This document shows, piece by piece, positions 1-8,523 of a stretch of DNA of 64,000 nucleotides. The first letter of the stretch is position 1. Every line of letters starts with the position of its first letter. Origin of the DNA: Bradyrhizobium liaoningense (GTDB lineage: Bacteria > Pseudomonadota > Alphaproteobacteria > Rhizobiales > Xanthobacteraceae). The stretch is taken from NCBI RefSeq assembly GCF_018130955.1, contig NZ_JAFCJM010000029.1:1-64000 (forward strand), read 5' to 3'. The notes under the pieces are model-generated. The model was given only the letters and a program-made list of their open reading frames with translations. It was not told the DNA's origin and did no database searches. The position numbers and the translations under genes are program-made.

Positions 1-99
1 GCCGCCACGCTCGAGGGCTATGCTCTTGCCACCCAAGAACAAAATCCGGGAATCCCCTAGCCCACAAGGGGAGAGGGGTAGTGCGCCGCCGGGATGCAC

Positions 100-1380
100 T
101 CACAACATCGCGCTCTCTTCCTCCTCCGCCTGCTCGATCAGCTCTTCGCTCACCACCACCTCGCGGCGCGGGACGACGAAGATCATGACGGAGGCGCAGA
201 GGAGCGAGATGGCTGTGATCGCCGCGGTCAGGGGCAGCGTCGTTGTGGAGTGGCCGCCGAGATAGGCGCCGAACTGCGACATCAGCGCGCCGAGGCCCTG
301 TTGCAGAAAGCCCATCGCACCGGAGGCGGTGCCGGCGGCTTCGGGGCGGACGCTGATGGCGCCGGCTGCGGAATTCGCCATCACGATGGCGTTGCCGGCC
401 ATCACGATCATCTGGGTGCCGAACAGCCAGCCAGGGGCCTCGTTCAGTCCGGTTAAACTCCAGACCAGGTTCAACAGGCTGCCGCCGAGCTGCAATGCAA
501 GCCCGAACCAGATCAGCTTCTCCAGCGAGTGACGCGGCGCAAAACGCACGCAGAGGAGATTGCCGACGAGAAAGGCGAGGCTGCTGGTCGCAAACCACGC
601 GCCATATTCGACCGTGGTTCGGCCCATCTGCGTCACCACGATGTACGGACCGCCGCCGGCGAAGGTGAAGATGATCTGCGAGGCCAGCACCTGGCACAGC
701 ACGTAGCCGACGAAGGCGCGGTTGCGGATCAGGCTGCCGACATCGCCGCGAAAGCCGCTGCCGCTTGCGCGGTCGCGGCGCGTCTCCGGCAGCGCCAGCG
801 CAATGCCGACCGCGACCGCAAGCGAGCCTGCGGTGGTCGCGTAGAAGATCGCGCGCCAGCCGAATGCGGTCTCGATCAGGCCGCCGGTCAAAGGCGAGAG
901 CATCTGCGCGATCATCATGACGGCGATGACGAGGCTGATCATGGCGCCCACGCGCTCGCGCTCGTAGAGATCGCGGATGATGGCGCGGCTCACCACCATG
1001 CCGGTGGCCCCGCCGAGCGCCTGGAAGAAGCGTGCGGCGATCAGTTGCGGCAGGCTCTCTGCGAAGACGCAGGCGATACTCGCCGCGACCATCAGCGCGA
1101 GCCCTGCGAGCAGAACCGGGCGCCGCCCGAACTTGTCGGACAGCGGGCCCATGATCAGTTGCGAGCAGGCGATGCCGACCATGTACAGCGACACCGTCAT
1201 CTGCGCGACCGAGATATCGCGGCCGAACGTCGTCGCCAGTACGGGAAGTGCCGGAACCAGCATGTAGAGCGAGATCGGCGCGACGCCCGTCATGCAGACG
1301 AGCAACGGCAGCATCACGCGCGAGCTCGCGATGTTCTTTTCCGTGGCCGCAGACGTCGGCTTGCCCGTCATGCCGTGCAT
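100..1380 (-). CDS. Bcr/CflA-family drug-resistance MFS efflux transporter
   Basis: Inner-membrane proton antiporter of the major facilitator superfamily, probably exporting drugs or small metabolites. The 426 residues give about 12 hydrophobic segments. The loop after TM2 carries the family motif GPLSDKFGRRPVLLAG, and TM4 has the RFFQALGGATGMVVSRAIIRD stretch typical of the Bcr/CflA (DHA1) group. Length fits the family (about 400). The ATG at 1380 is used; an in-frame ATG three codons later is also possible. It lies 123 bp downstream of the Xaa-Pro aminopeptidase on the same strand, with no clear functional link. The substrate cannot be told from the sequence. Confidence 0.9.
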   Translation of the reverse strand: MHGMTGKPTSAATEKNIASSRVMLPLLVCMTGVAPISLYMLVPALPVLATTFGRDISVAQMTVSLYMVGIACSQLIMGPLSDKFGRRPVLLAGLALMVAASIACVFAESLPQLIAARFFQALGGATGMVVSRAIIRDLYERERVGAMISLVIAVMMIAQMLSPLTGGLIETAFGWRAIFYATTAGSLAVAVGIALALPETRRDRASGSGFRGDVGSLIRNRAFVGYVLCQVLASQIIFTFAGGGPYIVVTQMGRTTVEYGAWFATSSLAFLVGNLLCVRFAPRHSLEKLIWFGLALQLGGSLLNLVWSLTGLNEAPGWLFGTQMIVMAGNAIVMANSAAGAISVRPEAAGTASGAMGFLQQGLGALMSQFGAYLGGHSTTTLPLTAAITAISLLCASVMIFVVPRREVVVSEELIEQAEEEESAML

Positions 1381-1503
1381 GCGATCGACACTAGCCGCTT
1401 CGCGAAGCCTGCGAATACGGACGTTTCGGCATGCGGCTATGCGCGATGCTGACCGCTATGGCGGGGCAAGCGTTGCGCTGAACGCGACAGTGGTATGCGA
1501 ACG

Positions 1504-3330
1504 CTACGTCAACACCGCCGTCGCCTGGTCCAGCCACGCCCTGGTCGGCTCGTCCAGCGCCGGCCGTACCTCGGCGCGGACACGGGCATGGTACGCGTTG
1601 AGCCAGTCGAGTTCGTCCTGGCTCAGCATGCGGACGTCGATCAGCCGCCGGTCGATCGGCGCGAGCGTCAGCGTCTCGAATGCGTTCATCGATTTTTCGG
1701 CGCCAGTAATATCTGCCGCAACCACGAGCTCGAGGTTCTCGATGCGGATGCCAAAACCGTCGGTCTTGTAGTAGCCGGGCTCGTTGGAGAGGATCATGCC
1801 GCGCTTCAGCGGCGTGGTGCCGAGCTTCGAGATCCGCGCCGGGCCCTCATGCACCGAGAGATAGCTGCCGACGCCGTGGCCGGTGCCGTGCTCGAAATCG
1901 ACGCCGGCGGCCCACAGATATTGCCGCGCCAGCGTGTCGAGCTGCGCGCCGGTGGTGCCGTCCGGGAAGACCGCGCGCGCGATCGCCATATGGCCGCGCA
2001 GCACGCGGGTGAAGCGGTCGCGCATTTCCTCCGTCGGCTCGCCGACCGCCATGGTGCGCGTGACGTCCGTGGTGCCGTCCTCATACTGCGCGCCGGAATC
2101 GATCAGCAGGAGGTCGCCGCGGGCAATGCGCCGGTTGCTCTTGCGCGTGACACGGTAGTGCACGATGGCGCCGTTCGGCCCCGTGCCTGAAATGGTCGGG
2201 AACGAGACGTCCTTGAGCGCGCCGGTGTCGCGGCGGAAGGTTTCCAGCGCTTCCACCGCGTCGATCTCGGTGAGCTTGCCCGAGGGCGCCTCGCGATCGA
2301 TGAAGGCGAGGAAGCGCGCCAGCGCCACCGCATCACGCTGATGCGCGGTCTTGGTGCCTGATATCTCGGTGCTGTTCTTGACGGCTTTCAGCAGCGCGAC
2401 CGGATCGCTGCCGCGCACCGGCTTGCCGCCGGCACTCGCAATCAGCCGGCTGAGTGCATCTGCCGCGGTCGCGCTGTCGAGCGCGATGGAAGCCCCGCTC
2501 TTGGCGAGCGCCATCAGCGTCGGCGCCAATGCATCGGGTTCGCGGACATCGGCGGATTGCTCGAGATGGTCGCGCGTCAGGTTGGAGAGCTTGCGGTGGT
2601 CGATGAAGACCGTCGGCCGGCCGTCCTTCGGTACCAGCGCGTAGGACAGCGGCAGCGGCGTATGCGCGACGTCGCCGCCGCGGATGTTGAAGGTCCAGGC
2701 CACCGCGTGGCTGTCCGAGAGCACCAGCGCGTCGACGCCGAGCCGCTCGATCTCGCTCTTGATCTGCTTCAGCTTCTCGGGCTCGGCGATACCGGCATAT
2801 TGCAGGCCATGCACTGCGACCGGTGCGATCGGCGCCGGCGGCCGGTCCGGCCACACCGCATCGACCGGGTTGCTGTCGACCGCCACCAGCTCCGCGCCCG
2901 CTTTGGCGCAGGCGGCGGCGAGACGCTCGGCTGCCGAAGAAGTGTGCAGCCACGGATCAAAACCTAGGCGATCGCCGGGCTTCAGGTGCGCGGACAGCCA
3001 GGTCTCCGGCGGCGGATCGATCAGCGATTCGACCGCCCAGGCCTTGCCGTCGATTTGCTTCGCCGCCTGGAGCGTATAGCGGCCGTCGACGAACACCGCC
3101 GCCTCCCGGGGCAGGACGGCTGCGAGCCCCGCGGAGCCGGTAAAACCGGTCAGCCAGGCCAGCCGCTCCTCGGACGGCGCGACATACTCGTTCTGCTGCT
3201 GATCGGCGCGCGGAATCACGAAGCCGGTCAGCTTGCGGCGCGCGAGTTCCTCGCGGAACGCGGCGAGCCGCGCGGTGAGCGCGACGCCGGCCTCCGGCTC
3301 CTCGAATGTCTGGAAGTGTGCCTCGAACAT
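1504..3330 (-). CDS. Xaa-Pro aminopeptidase (aminopeptidase P, M24B)
   Basis: Cytosolic metalloprotease removing the N-terminal residue when proline is second. The 608-residue length matches the long three-domain form: two creatinase-like N-terminal domains (about 1-310), then the pita-bread M24 catalytic domain (about 320-540) and a C-terminal cap. Visible metal-site motifs are LLIDSGAQYEDGTTDVTRT (two Asp), GTGHGVG (His), SNEPGYY (Glu) and IRIENL (Glu), so the dinuclear Mn/Zn site looks complete. No signal peptide. Apparently monocistronic. Confidence is in the family; the physiological peptides are unknown. Confidence 0.93.
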   Translation of the reverse strand: MFEAHFQTFEEPEAGVALTARLAAFREELARRKLTGFVIPRADQQQNEYVAPSEERLAWLTGFTGSAGLAAVLPREAAVFVDGRYTLQAAKQIDGKAWAVESLIDPPPETWLSAHLKPGDRLGFDPWLHTSSAAERLAAACAKAGAELVAVDSNPVDAVWPDRPPAPIAPVAVHGLQYAGIAEPEKLKQIKSEIERLGVDALVLSDSHAVAWTFNIRGGDVAHTPLPLSYALVPKDGRPTVFIDHRKLSNLTRDHLEQSADVREPDALAPTLMALAKSGASIALDSATAADALSRLIASAGGKPVRGSDPVALLKAVKNSTEISGTKTAHQRDAVALARFLAFIDREAPSGKLTEIDAVEALETFRRDTGALKDVSFPTISGTGPNGAIVHYRVTRKSNRRIARGDLLLIDSGAQYEDGTTDVTRTMAVGEPTEEMRDRFTRVLRGHMAIARAVFPDGTTGAQLDTLARQYLWAAGVDFEHGTGHGVGSYLSVHEGPARISKLGTTPLKRGMILSNEPGYYKTDGFGIRIENLELVVAADITGAEKSMNAFETLTLAPIDRRLIDVRMLSQDELDWLNAYHARVRAEVRPALDEPTRAWLDQATAVLT

Positions 3331-3517
3331 GTTGTGGCTAGTTTAGGATCATGGGGATGAGTCCGCAATGTCGGCACAATCACGGCGCATCTGGCATGGA
3401 GCGTGCTTGAATTATTCCATTCGCGTTGAGTGGATACGGATGCGGGCCCTTCCGGCCGGGTCCGGTTAACAGGGAAATACAAGCAAGTGTTTCATCTCAA
3501 CGGCGAGGGGACACACG

Positions 3518-3703
3518 ATGCCTGCGTTCACGTTTGAGAAGATCTCGCCGCCGGTCCGTTCCGGCTCCGCCAAGGCCGCGCCCAAGAAGCCGCGTGGCAA
3601 GCTCAGCCAGATGATCGACCGCTTCGCCGAGCGCCGTGCCAAGCGCAGCCTGCGCGACGAGCGCGGCAGCAGCACGCGCCGCGACGACAAGCCGGCGGAA
3701 TAA
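3518..3703 (+). CDS. Small basic conserved hypothetical protein (61 aa)
   Basis: A 61-residue, strongly basic, probably unstructured protein rich in Lys, Arg and Ala (KAAPKKPRGKLSQMIDRFAERRAKRS). A good ribosome binding site (GAGGGG) lies about 8 bases before the ATG. It has no signal peptide, membrane segment or domain I recognise. It is convergent with prmA, with only 14 bp between the two stop codons. Short proteins of this composition occur in Bradyrhizobium-type genomes, but I cannot give a function. The start signal and free-standing position make it more likely real than a shadow. Confidence 0.55.
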   Translation: MPAFTFEKISPPVRSGSAKAAPKKPRGKLSQMIDRFAERRAKRSLRDERGSSTRRDDKPAE

Positions 3704-3717
3704 CGCGCCGCATCGGC

Positions 3718-4605
3718 TCACCCCACCTTTCGCAGCAACAGGCTGCTCCACCCCTCGATCCGCAAATGCCTGAGCGGCACGAGCCCACGCGCGCGGTAGG
3801 CCGCGATCACGGCCGGGGCCTGCGGGGTCAGGAGGCCCGAAAGGATGACCTGGGCGCCCGGCGCCAGGTGCCGCGCCATCGGGCCCGACAGCTGCCGCAA
3901 GGGATTGGCGAGGATGTTCGCCAGCACCAGGTCGAACGGGCCGCGCCGTGCGAAGTCGGGCGCGGCAAAGCCGGTGGCGCGGATCATCTGCACGGCGTTG
4001 CGCACGCCGTTGAGCGCAGCGTTCTCGCGCGCCACGCGCACCGACGGTGCATCGATGTCGCTGCCCAGCACCGCGCGGTGCAGCGCCTTGGCGGCGGCGA
4101 TGGCCAGCACGCCGGTGCCGGTGCCGAGGTCGAGCACGTTCGCAGGACGCGCGCTTTTCAGGATATGGTCAAGGAGGAGTAAACAGCCACGCGTCGTGCC
4201 GTGGTGTCCGGTGCCGAAAGCCAGCGCCGCCTCGATCTCGATCCCGAGCTTGTTGTGGGGCACGCGGGCGCGGTCGTGGCTGCCGTGGACGACGAAGCGT
4301 CCGGCGGGGACGGGGACGAGATCTTCGAGGCTCGCCTTGACCCAGTCCTTTGCCTCGACGGTGTCGAAGGCAAGCGTCGCGGCGATCTCGCTGCTCGCAT
4401 TTTTCGCGACGATTTCCCGCAAAAAAGCCTGATCCGGCGGGTCGGCGAAGTGCAGCGTGACGTCCCAACGGCCGTCCGGCTGCTCGAATGCCGCGACGGC
4501 CGCGTCGCCATCGAAGAAGACCTCGGTGAGCACGTCGACAACGCGCTTGGCTGCGGCTTCGTCGCCGATCGAGAAGCTCGCGCGGTGGGTAGGAGAGAGG
4601 GGCAT
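3718..4605 (-). CDS. prmA: Ribosomal protein L11 methyltransferase
   Basis: SAM-dependent enzyme that methylates lysines and the N-terminal amine of ribosomal protein L11 in the cytosol. The N-terminal ~115 residues form the substrate-recognition domain. The Rossmann methyltransferase domain follows, with the SAM motif VLDLGTGTGVLAIAAAK, the acidic SDIDAPSV after strand 2, and FDLVLANILANPL (the NIL-type motif of PrmA). The family signature FGTGHHGTTRGCL is present, in which GTGxHxTT is the usual form. Length (295) is normal. The gene is divergent from the Flp pilin gene and convergent with the small protein at 3518. Confidence 0.95.
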   Translation of the reverse strand: MPLSPTHRASFSIGDEAAAKRVVDVLTEVFFDGDAAVAAFEQPDGRWDVTLHFADPPDQAFLREIVAKNASSEIAATLAFDTVEAKDWVKASLEDLVPVPAGRFVVHGSHDRARVPHNKLGIEIEAALAFGTGHHGTTRGCLLLLDHILKSARPANVLDLGTGTGVLAIAAAKALHRAVLGSDIDAPSVRVARENAALNGVRNAVQMIRATGFAAPDFARRGPFDLVLANILANPLRQLSGPMARHLAPGAQVILSGLLTPQAPAVIAAYRARGLVPLRHLRIEGWSSLLLRKVG

Positions 4606-4764
4606 GGATGTCGATCTGGCTCGGTCTGTGGGTTCAATTTTTGGAGCTTTTACTCCAATTCTTCCAGAAAAATTGCGGTTCCGGGATTAACTTAACTGCA
4701 GGTTGTGCCCCGTATATTGCCGGATGTCGCAAGCAACCAACGCAACTGGAAATGGAGGCAAATC

Positions 4765-4929
4765 TTGAAGAGCATGCTCACGAAGTTCTGGTCTGACGAA
4801 TCGGGCGCGACCGCCATCGAGTACGGCCTGATTGCCGCCGGCATCGCGCTGGCGATCATTACCGTGGTCAACAGCCTCGGCACCACCCTGAATGACAAGT
4901 TCGGTTCGATTAGCAGCTCCTTGAAGTAA
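4765..4929 (+). CDS. flp: Flp/Fap-type IVb pilin subunit
   Basis: Small pilin of about 54 residues, assembled by Tad-type machinery after cleavage by a prepilin peptidase. The class signature is clear: a short basic leader, SG, then ATAIEYGLIAAGIALAIIT as the hydrophobic helix with the conserved Glu-Tyr pair. The start is best placed at the TTG at 4765, because GGAGG at 4754-4758 sits 6 bases before it; the ATG at 4774 would be 15 bases away. No tad/cpa assembly genes are in the window, so this is an orphan pilin gene. A paralogue lies at 51930-52094. Confidence 0.88.
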   Translation: MKSMLTKFWSDESGATAIEYGLIAAGIALAIITVVNSLGTTLNDKFGSISSSLK

Positions 4930-5446
4930 TTTCGCCTACCGTCCCGGCGGGGGCATATTTTCTTCATAGATGGCTATTTTGGCTGTGCCCGCGGGGGAGC
5001 GATCCCTTGCGGGCAAAGTCGTCTTTTGGTGGCCGTGCGTCCACCGGCTTTCCACCCAGTCTCCAGCCCGGGTCCACAGGCTTATTCACAAGCTTAGGGG
5101 CGCACTTCTCCACAGGTTGTCCAGGCGGAAAAAACGGATGCCCAAAGGGCCCACGCCTATTCGCGAGGCGCGAAGCTCGCCATATTGTATCCTTGCAGCC
5201 CCCGGGTCGCCGACCACCGGCGCATCCACAGCTCATCCTCACCTTTCTCCACAGGTTCGCTCCCGCGATCCACAGGTTCGCTCCCGCGATCCACAGGCCG
5301 CTCATCCGCTTGCTGGCCTGGCTTTTGGCCGCTCTCGCAGCGGATTCATGATGGATTCACCGCGCCGACAGGTCGCCCCCGGAATGGAACCGGGCCTTAA
5401 GCGCCGTGCGCGATGATGGCCGCTACCAAAAACAAGGGGAGGTCAA
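4930..5446. other. Gene-poor 0.5-kb stretch with DnaA-box-like repeats
   Basis: No credible gene: the open frames on both strands are low-complexity and lack start signals. The stretch holds six copies of TCCACAG (5073, 5109, 5225, 5248, 5269, 5290) and one TTATTCACA (5082-5090). The last three copies are part of a 21-bp direct repeat (about 2.4 units, 5248-5297). Read on the minus strand these are TGTGGA and TGTGAATAA cores, resembling DnaA boxes (consensus TGTGGATAA). Whether they bind DnaA is not shown. Confidence 0.6.
5248..5297. repeat. 21-bp tandem repeat, about 2.4 copies
   Basis: Units start at 5248, 5269 and 5290, each beginning TCCACAGG; the first two continue TTCGCTCCCGCGA identically before the third diverges. 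It forms the densest part of the TCCACAG cluster between the Flp pilin gene and the small exported protein gene. Confidence 0.8.
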
Positions 5447-5617
5447 ATGACCAAGTTCATTTTGATTGTTGCCTGTGTTTGCGTTCTCGGAACTTTTGCC
5501 GGCGCGCTCTCGGCCAGCACACCGAAACATGCGCCGGTGGAGACGCTGTCGCCGTTCGCGATGATGATGGAGATGGATTTGCGCTCGCTGCCGGTCGAAT
5601 CCTGCGACGCCGTCTAG
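5447..5617 (+). CDS. Small exported protein of unknown function (56 aa)
   Basis: A 56-residue frame starting ATG at 5447 and ending TAG at 5615-5617. An excellent Shine-Dalgarno (AGGGGAGG) ends 4-5 bases before the start. The N-terminus (MTKFILIVACVCVLGTFAGA) looks like a signal peptide with a probable cleavage after ALSA. The mature part is about 32 residues, Met- and acid-rich, with a cysteine near its end (VESCDAV). No domain recognised. The RBS, signal peptide and position make it plausible. It is convergent with the exported protein at 5669. Confidence 0.5.
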   Translation: MTKFILIVACVCVLGTFAGALSASTPKHAPVETLSPFAMMMEMDLRSLPVESCDAV

Positions 5618-5668
5618 ACTTCGTGCAACCGGCCCATTCGGCGCAACACGCCGGGCGGGTCGTTGCTT

Positions 5669-5980
5669 TTACGGCCGCGCGGCCGAGGGGTATGTTGCGG
5701 GGTGACAACTGATCGTGCCGATCGTGTTGGCGCCATATCGCACAAAGCCGCCTGGCGTCGGCGGCGAGTGTTCAGCGCTGATCGGCACGTAGATGTAGCA
5801 GACCGTTCCGTCGATCGGGTCGCGCCAGCGCTGCACGATCGTGTCCTGCAGCGGGCCGGCAAATTGCCGCTCCAGATTCATGCGCGGCATGTTTTCCCAG
5901 CTCGAAGGTTGCTGGGCAAATGCATCGGTCGCAGTCGCGGTCAGGCCTATGGCAAGAGAGAGCGTCTTCAGCGGGGTCAC
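5669..5980 (-). CDS. Exported hypothetical protein (103 aa)
   Basis: A 103-residue protein with a signal peptide (MTPLKTLSLAIGLTATATDA, then FAQ before the predicted cleavage). The mature part of about 80 residues contains ENMPRMNLERQFAGPLQDT, then RWRDPIDGTVCYIYVPI and TIGTISCHP. Two cysteines could form a disulfide. The DPxDGTxCYIYxP pattern is familiar from small periplasmic proteins of Bradyrhizobium-type bacteria, but I know no function for it. It lies downstream of the autotransporter gene on the same strand; no shared role is evident. Confidence 0.7.
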   Translation of the reverse strand: MTPLKTLSLAIGLTATATDAFAQQPSSWENMPRMNLERQFAGPLQDTIVQRWRDPIDGTVCYIYVPISAEHSPPTPGGFVRYGANTIGTISCHPATYPSAARP

Positions 5981-6030
5981 TCAGCTTCCTTCGTCATCGC
6001 GCGGGCGCTTGCGATCCAGATGATCACGGC

Positions 6031-8207
6031 TCAGTTCAGCGTCCAGGACGCGCCGCCCGTCACGCCATAATCATTCTGGCTCGCGACACCCGACACCGAC
6101 ACGTTGAAGCGCAGCCGGTTGTCATGGGTATATCCGACACCGAGCGCGAGGCCGGTCTGGCCTTTGTAGCTGCCGACGCCGCCGGCCATCGAGACCTTGC
6201 CCGGGCGGTCGTCGTAACGCAGTCCGGTGGCAGCAAGCGCCAGTGCCGTGCCGGCATTGGCCTGAACGAGGTTGGTGCTGATCTGATTTTGCAGGTTGGA
6301 GATCTGCGTCTGCACGCCGGTGGCGATGCCGGAAAGCTGGCTCACGTTCACTGCATCGGTCGGCGCGATGCCGGCCGCCACATTGCTGACGCGCCGTTCA
6401 TTGCCGGCCGAGCCGAACGACACGGTGTTGGGCGCGCTCGCCACTGAGCCTTGTCCGATCGCCACCGAATTGGTGGCGGCAGCCTGCACGACTGCGCCGG
6501 CGCCAATGGCCGTGCCGTTCGCCGCCTGCACGTTGGCGCTCTGGCCGACCGCTACTGCATTGACCGTGGTGGCACTCGCGGTATTGCCGATCGCCGTCGA
6601 TGAGGACACGTTCGCGACGCAACCCGGGCAGGTGGCGCTGGCGAAATCGCCGAACGCCGATCCGCCGTTCGAGGCCGAGGCGGTGTTGCCCACTGCGATC
6701 GAGCCGGTCGCGATCGCGTTGGTGCCGAGCGCAATCGAATTGACGCCGGTGGCCTGCGCACCAAAACCCTGCGCGATGGCGTTGGTGTTGGTGGCCTGGG
6801 CGCCGTTGCCGATCGCGATCGCGTTGCTGGCGCTGGCAAGGGCGGCGTTGCCGGCACCACCCGCCACATTGCCGCCGAGCGCGATGGAGTTCGCTCCGCT
6901 CGCCTTTGCATTGGTGCCGAATGCCGAGCTGAAGGCACCGTTCGCGTTGGCCGCCGTGCCGACGGCGGTGCTGGAGAGCCCGGACGCCAGGCTGGCGTTG
7001 CCGAATGCCGAGGCATTTGTATTGCCTGCGGTGCTGGCGACGCCGAAGGCCGAGCTCGATGTTCCCGCCGCCGAACTGAGGAAGCCGTAGGCCGAGCTGT
7101 TGAGGCCGATCGCTGTGCTCTTGGACCCATAGGCCGAACTGGAGCTGCCACTCGCGACGGACTGATTGCCGGCGGCGGTACTGTCGTTGCCGCTCGCACT
7201 GCTGGAGAAGCCCAAGGCCACGCTGTTGGTACCGCTTGCCGCGCTGCCTGTCCCAACCGCCGACGCATTGGCGCCGGACGCTGCGCTGTTGACCCCATAC
7301 GCCGACGCACCGGAGGCGGTCGCCGTGCTGCTGAACCCATACGCCGACGCAGCAGTGGCGGTAGCCTGACTGTTGATCCCAAAAGCCATGGCAGCGATGC
7401 CGGACGCGTTGCTGGCGGAGCCAAAGGCCAAAGTGTCGAGGTTGCTTGCCTGCGCACCTGCGCCTACAGCGATCGCATTGAGACTGGTGGCGCTGGAGCC
7501 GGAGCCGATTGCGATCGCGCTGGGGCCACTGGCAAGGGCGCTGCTGCCGGCGCTGTCGCCGCCGATGGCGATGGATTTGCTGCCTTGGGCCTGGGCGTTG
7601 GCGCCGATTGCGGTAGAATACTCCTGGGTCGGATCGAGGCTGCTGGCCAGCGCGCCCGTGCCGATCGCCGTGGCACCGAGCGAACTGGCCGTGGCCAGGT
7701 CGCCGACTGCCGTGCTGCTGGTGCCGCTCGCGTTGCTGTTGTGGCCGGAGGCCACGCTGAAGTCGCCAGCCGCCTGAGCGCCGACCCCAAACGCCGCCGA
7801 ACTGGTGCCGGAGGCCGCGCTGTTGACACCGTAGGCCGAGCCGAAATTCCCAATGGCCGTGCTGGAGAAACCGTAGGCCGAGCTCGATGCTCCACTTGCC
7901 GAGCTGAAGGATCCATAGGCTGCGGCGCCAGCGGCGCTCGCCGAGGATTGTTCGCCGGCCGCGATGCTGCCGCCGCCGCTTGCAGTGCTGCTGAGGCCCA
8001 GCGCGACGCTGTTCGCGCCGGAAGCCGAGTTGCTGACGCCGACCTGGTACCGCCGCTGGCGCTGTTGCCGAGGCCGCAGGCCATGTCGTTGGTGGAGGTC
8101 GCCGCGCTGCCGCCGCCGCCCAGGCCCGCCGTTCCGTTTTGATTACAGACGAACTGCGCATGGGCCGCGCGCGGCGCCAGCAGGCCGAAGGTCGCCACTG
8201 CTAACAT
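6031..8207 (-). pseudogene. Trimeric autotransporter adhesin (YadA-like), frameshifted after the signal peptide
   Basis: Surface adhesin of the type Vc family. From 8207 the frame encodes a signal peptide (MLAVATFGLLAPRAAHAQF) and the first head repeats up to GNSASGGT. The remaining head (SxAxG-type repeats), a very short stalk (DAVNVSQLSG, then a coiled coil) and the C-terminal YadA anchor (ALAATGLRYDDRPGKVSMAG to the end at 6031) lie in another frame. The switch is near 8044-8048 (two extra or one missing base). The downstream frame is open up to that point, and its internal GTG at 7755 would give a protein without export signal. This is a genuine disruption, a programmed shift or a sequence error; no homopolymer tract is present. 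Intact length would be about 725 residues. Confidence 0.8.
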
Positions 8208-8523
8208 CAGCCCGACAAGCCAGGCGCGATTTCGGCCTGTGCGATCTGTATCGCCAATTTATCTGGAGAGGGCGTTCCGAACGACGTGACGCCGGTTGCG
8301 CTCCAATCGCTTGCCAATCCAAAACATGTGTGTCCCCCCAGACAATGGCGGCGGTCCGTAACAAATCAAAAAAAACGCCTGCGCGGCAGCGCGCTACCGC
8401 GACAGGCCTACATCCCCGCATTGTTGTGCGGCGGCGCTGCCCGCGCAATTAGCGGATTAGGGATTTATTCCGCACGTTGCAGAACCGCAACATTCGTTTC
8501 GGGTGCGTTTCCAGGCGTGAAAA
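8208..8523. other. Intergenic region with adhesin upstream sequence and a terminator
   Basis: A 316-bp stretch between the adhesin signal-peptide start and the oxidoreductase stop. It holds the intrinsic terminator at 8368-8407 and presumably the adhesin promoter. The adhesin frame stays open upstream of the ATG at 8207 with RNRAWLVGL, which would make a better signal-peptide N-region, but no standard start codon is found there. Open frames on either strand look like shadows. Confidence 0.5.
8368..8407 (-). terminator. Intrinsic terminator of the FAD oxidoreductase gene
   Basis: Read on the minus strand, GCCTG (plus 8403-8407) begins a long GC-rich hairpin (about 14 paired bases with one bulge and one mismatch) closing with CAGGC at 8377-8381. 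It is followed by G and eight T residues (A8 at 8368-8375 on the plus strand). It lies about 115 bp after the oxidoreductase stop codon. Confidence 0.8.

Noticed and set aside
54..71. Short inverted repeat CCCCT / AGGGG after the efflux gene
   Set aside because: The stem is only five pairs and has no T run; not a convincing terminator.
5119..5152. Possible minus-strand terminator (GCCC-TTT-GGGC then T6)
   Set aside because: The stem is only four pairs and there is no leftward gene ending nearby.
6398..8161. A 587-codon minus-strand frame over the adhesin
   Set aside because: Translation is Arg/Gln/His-rich repeats; it is the third frame of the adhesin repeats.
8143..8448. A 101-codon minus-strand frame upstream of the adhesin
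   Set aside because: It overlaps the adhesin signal peptide out of frame and crosses the terminator stem; composition is Arg/Cys-rich.
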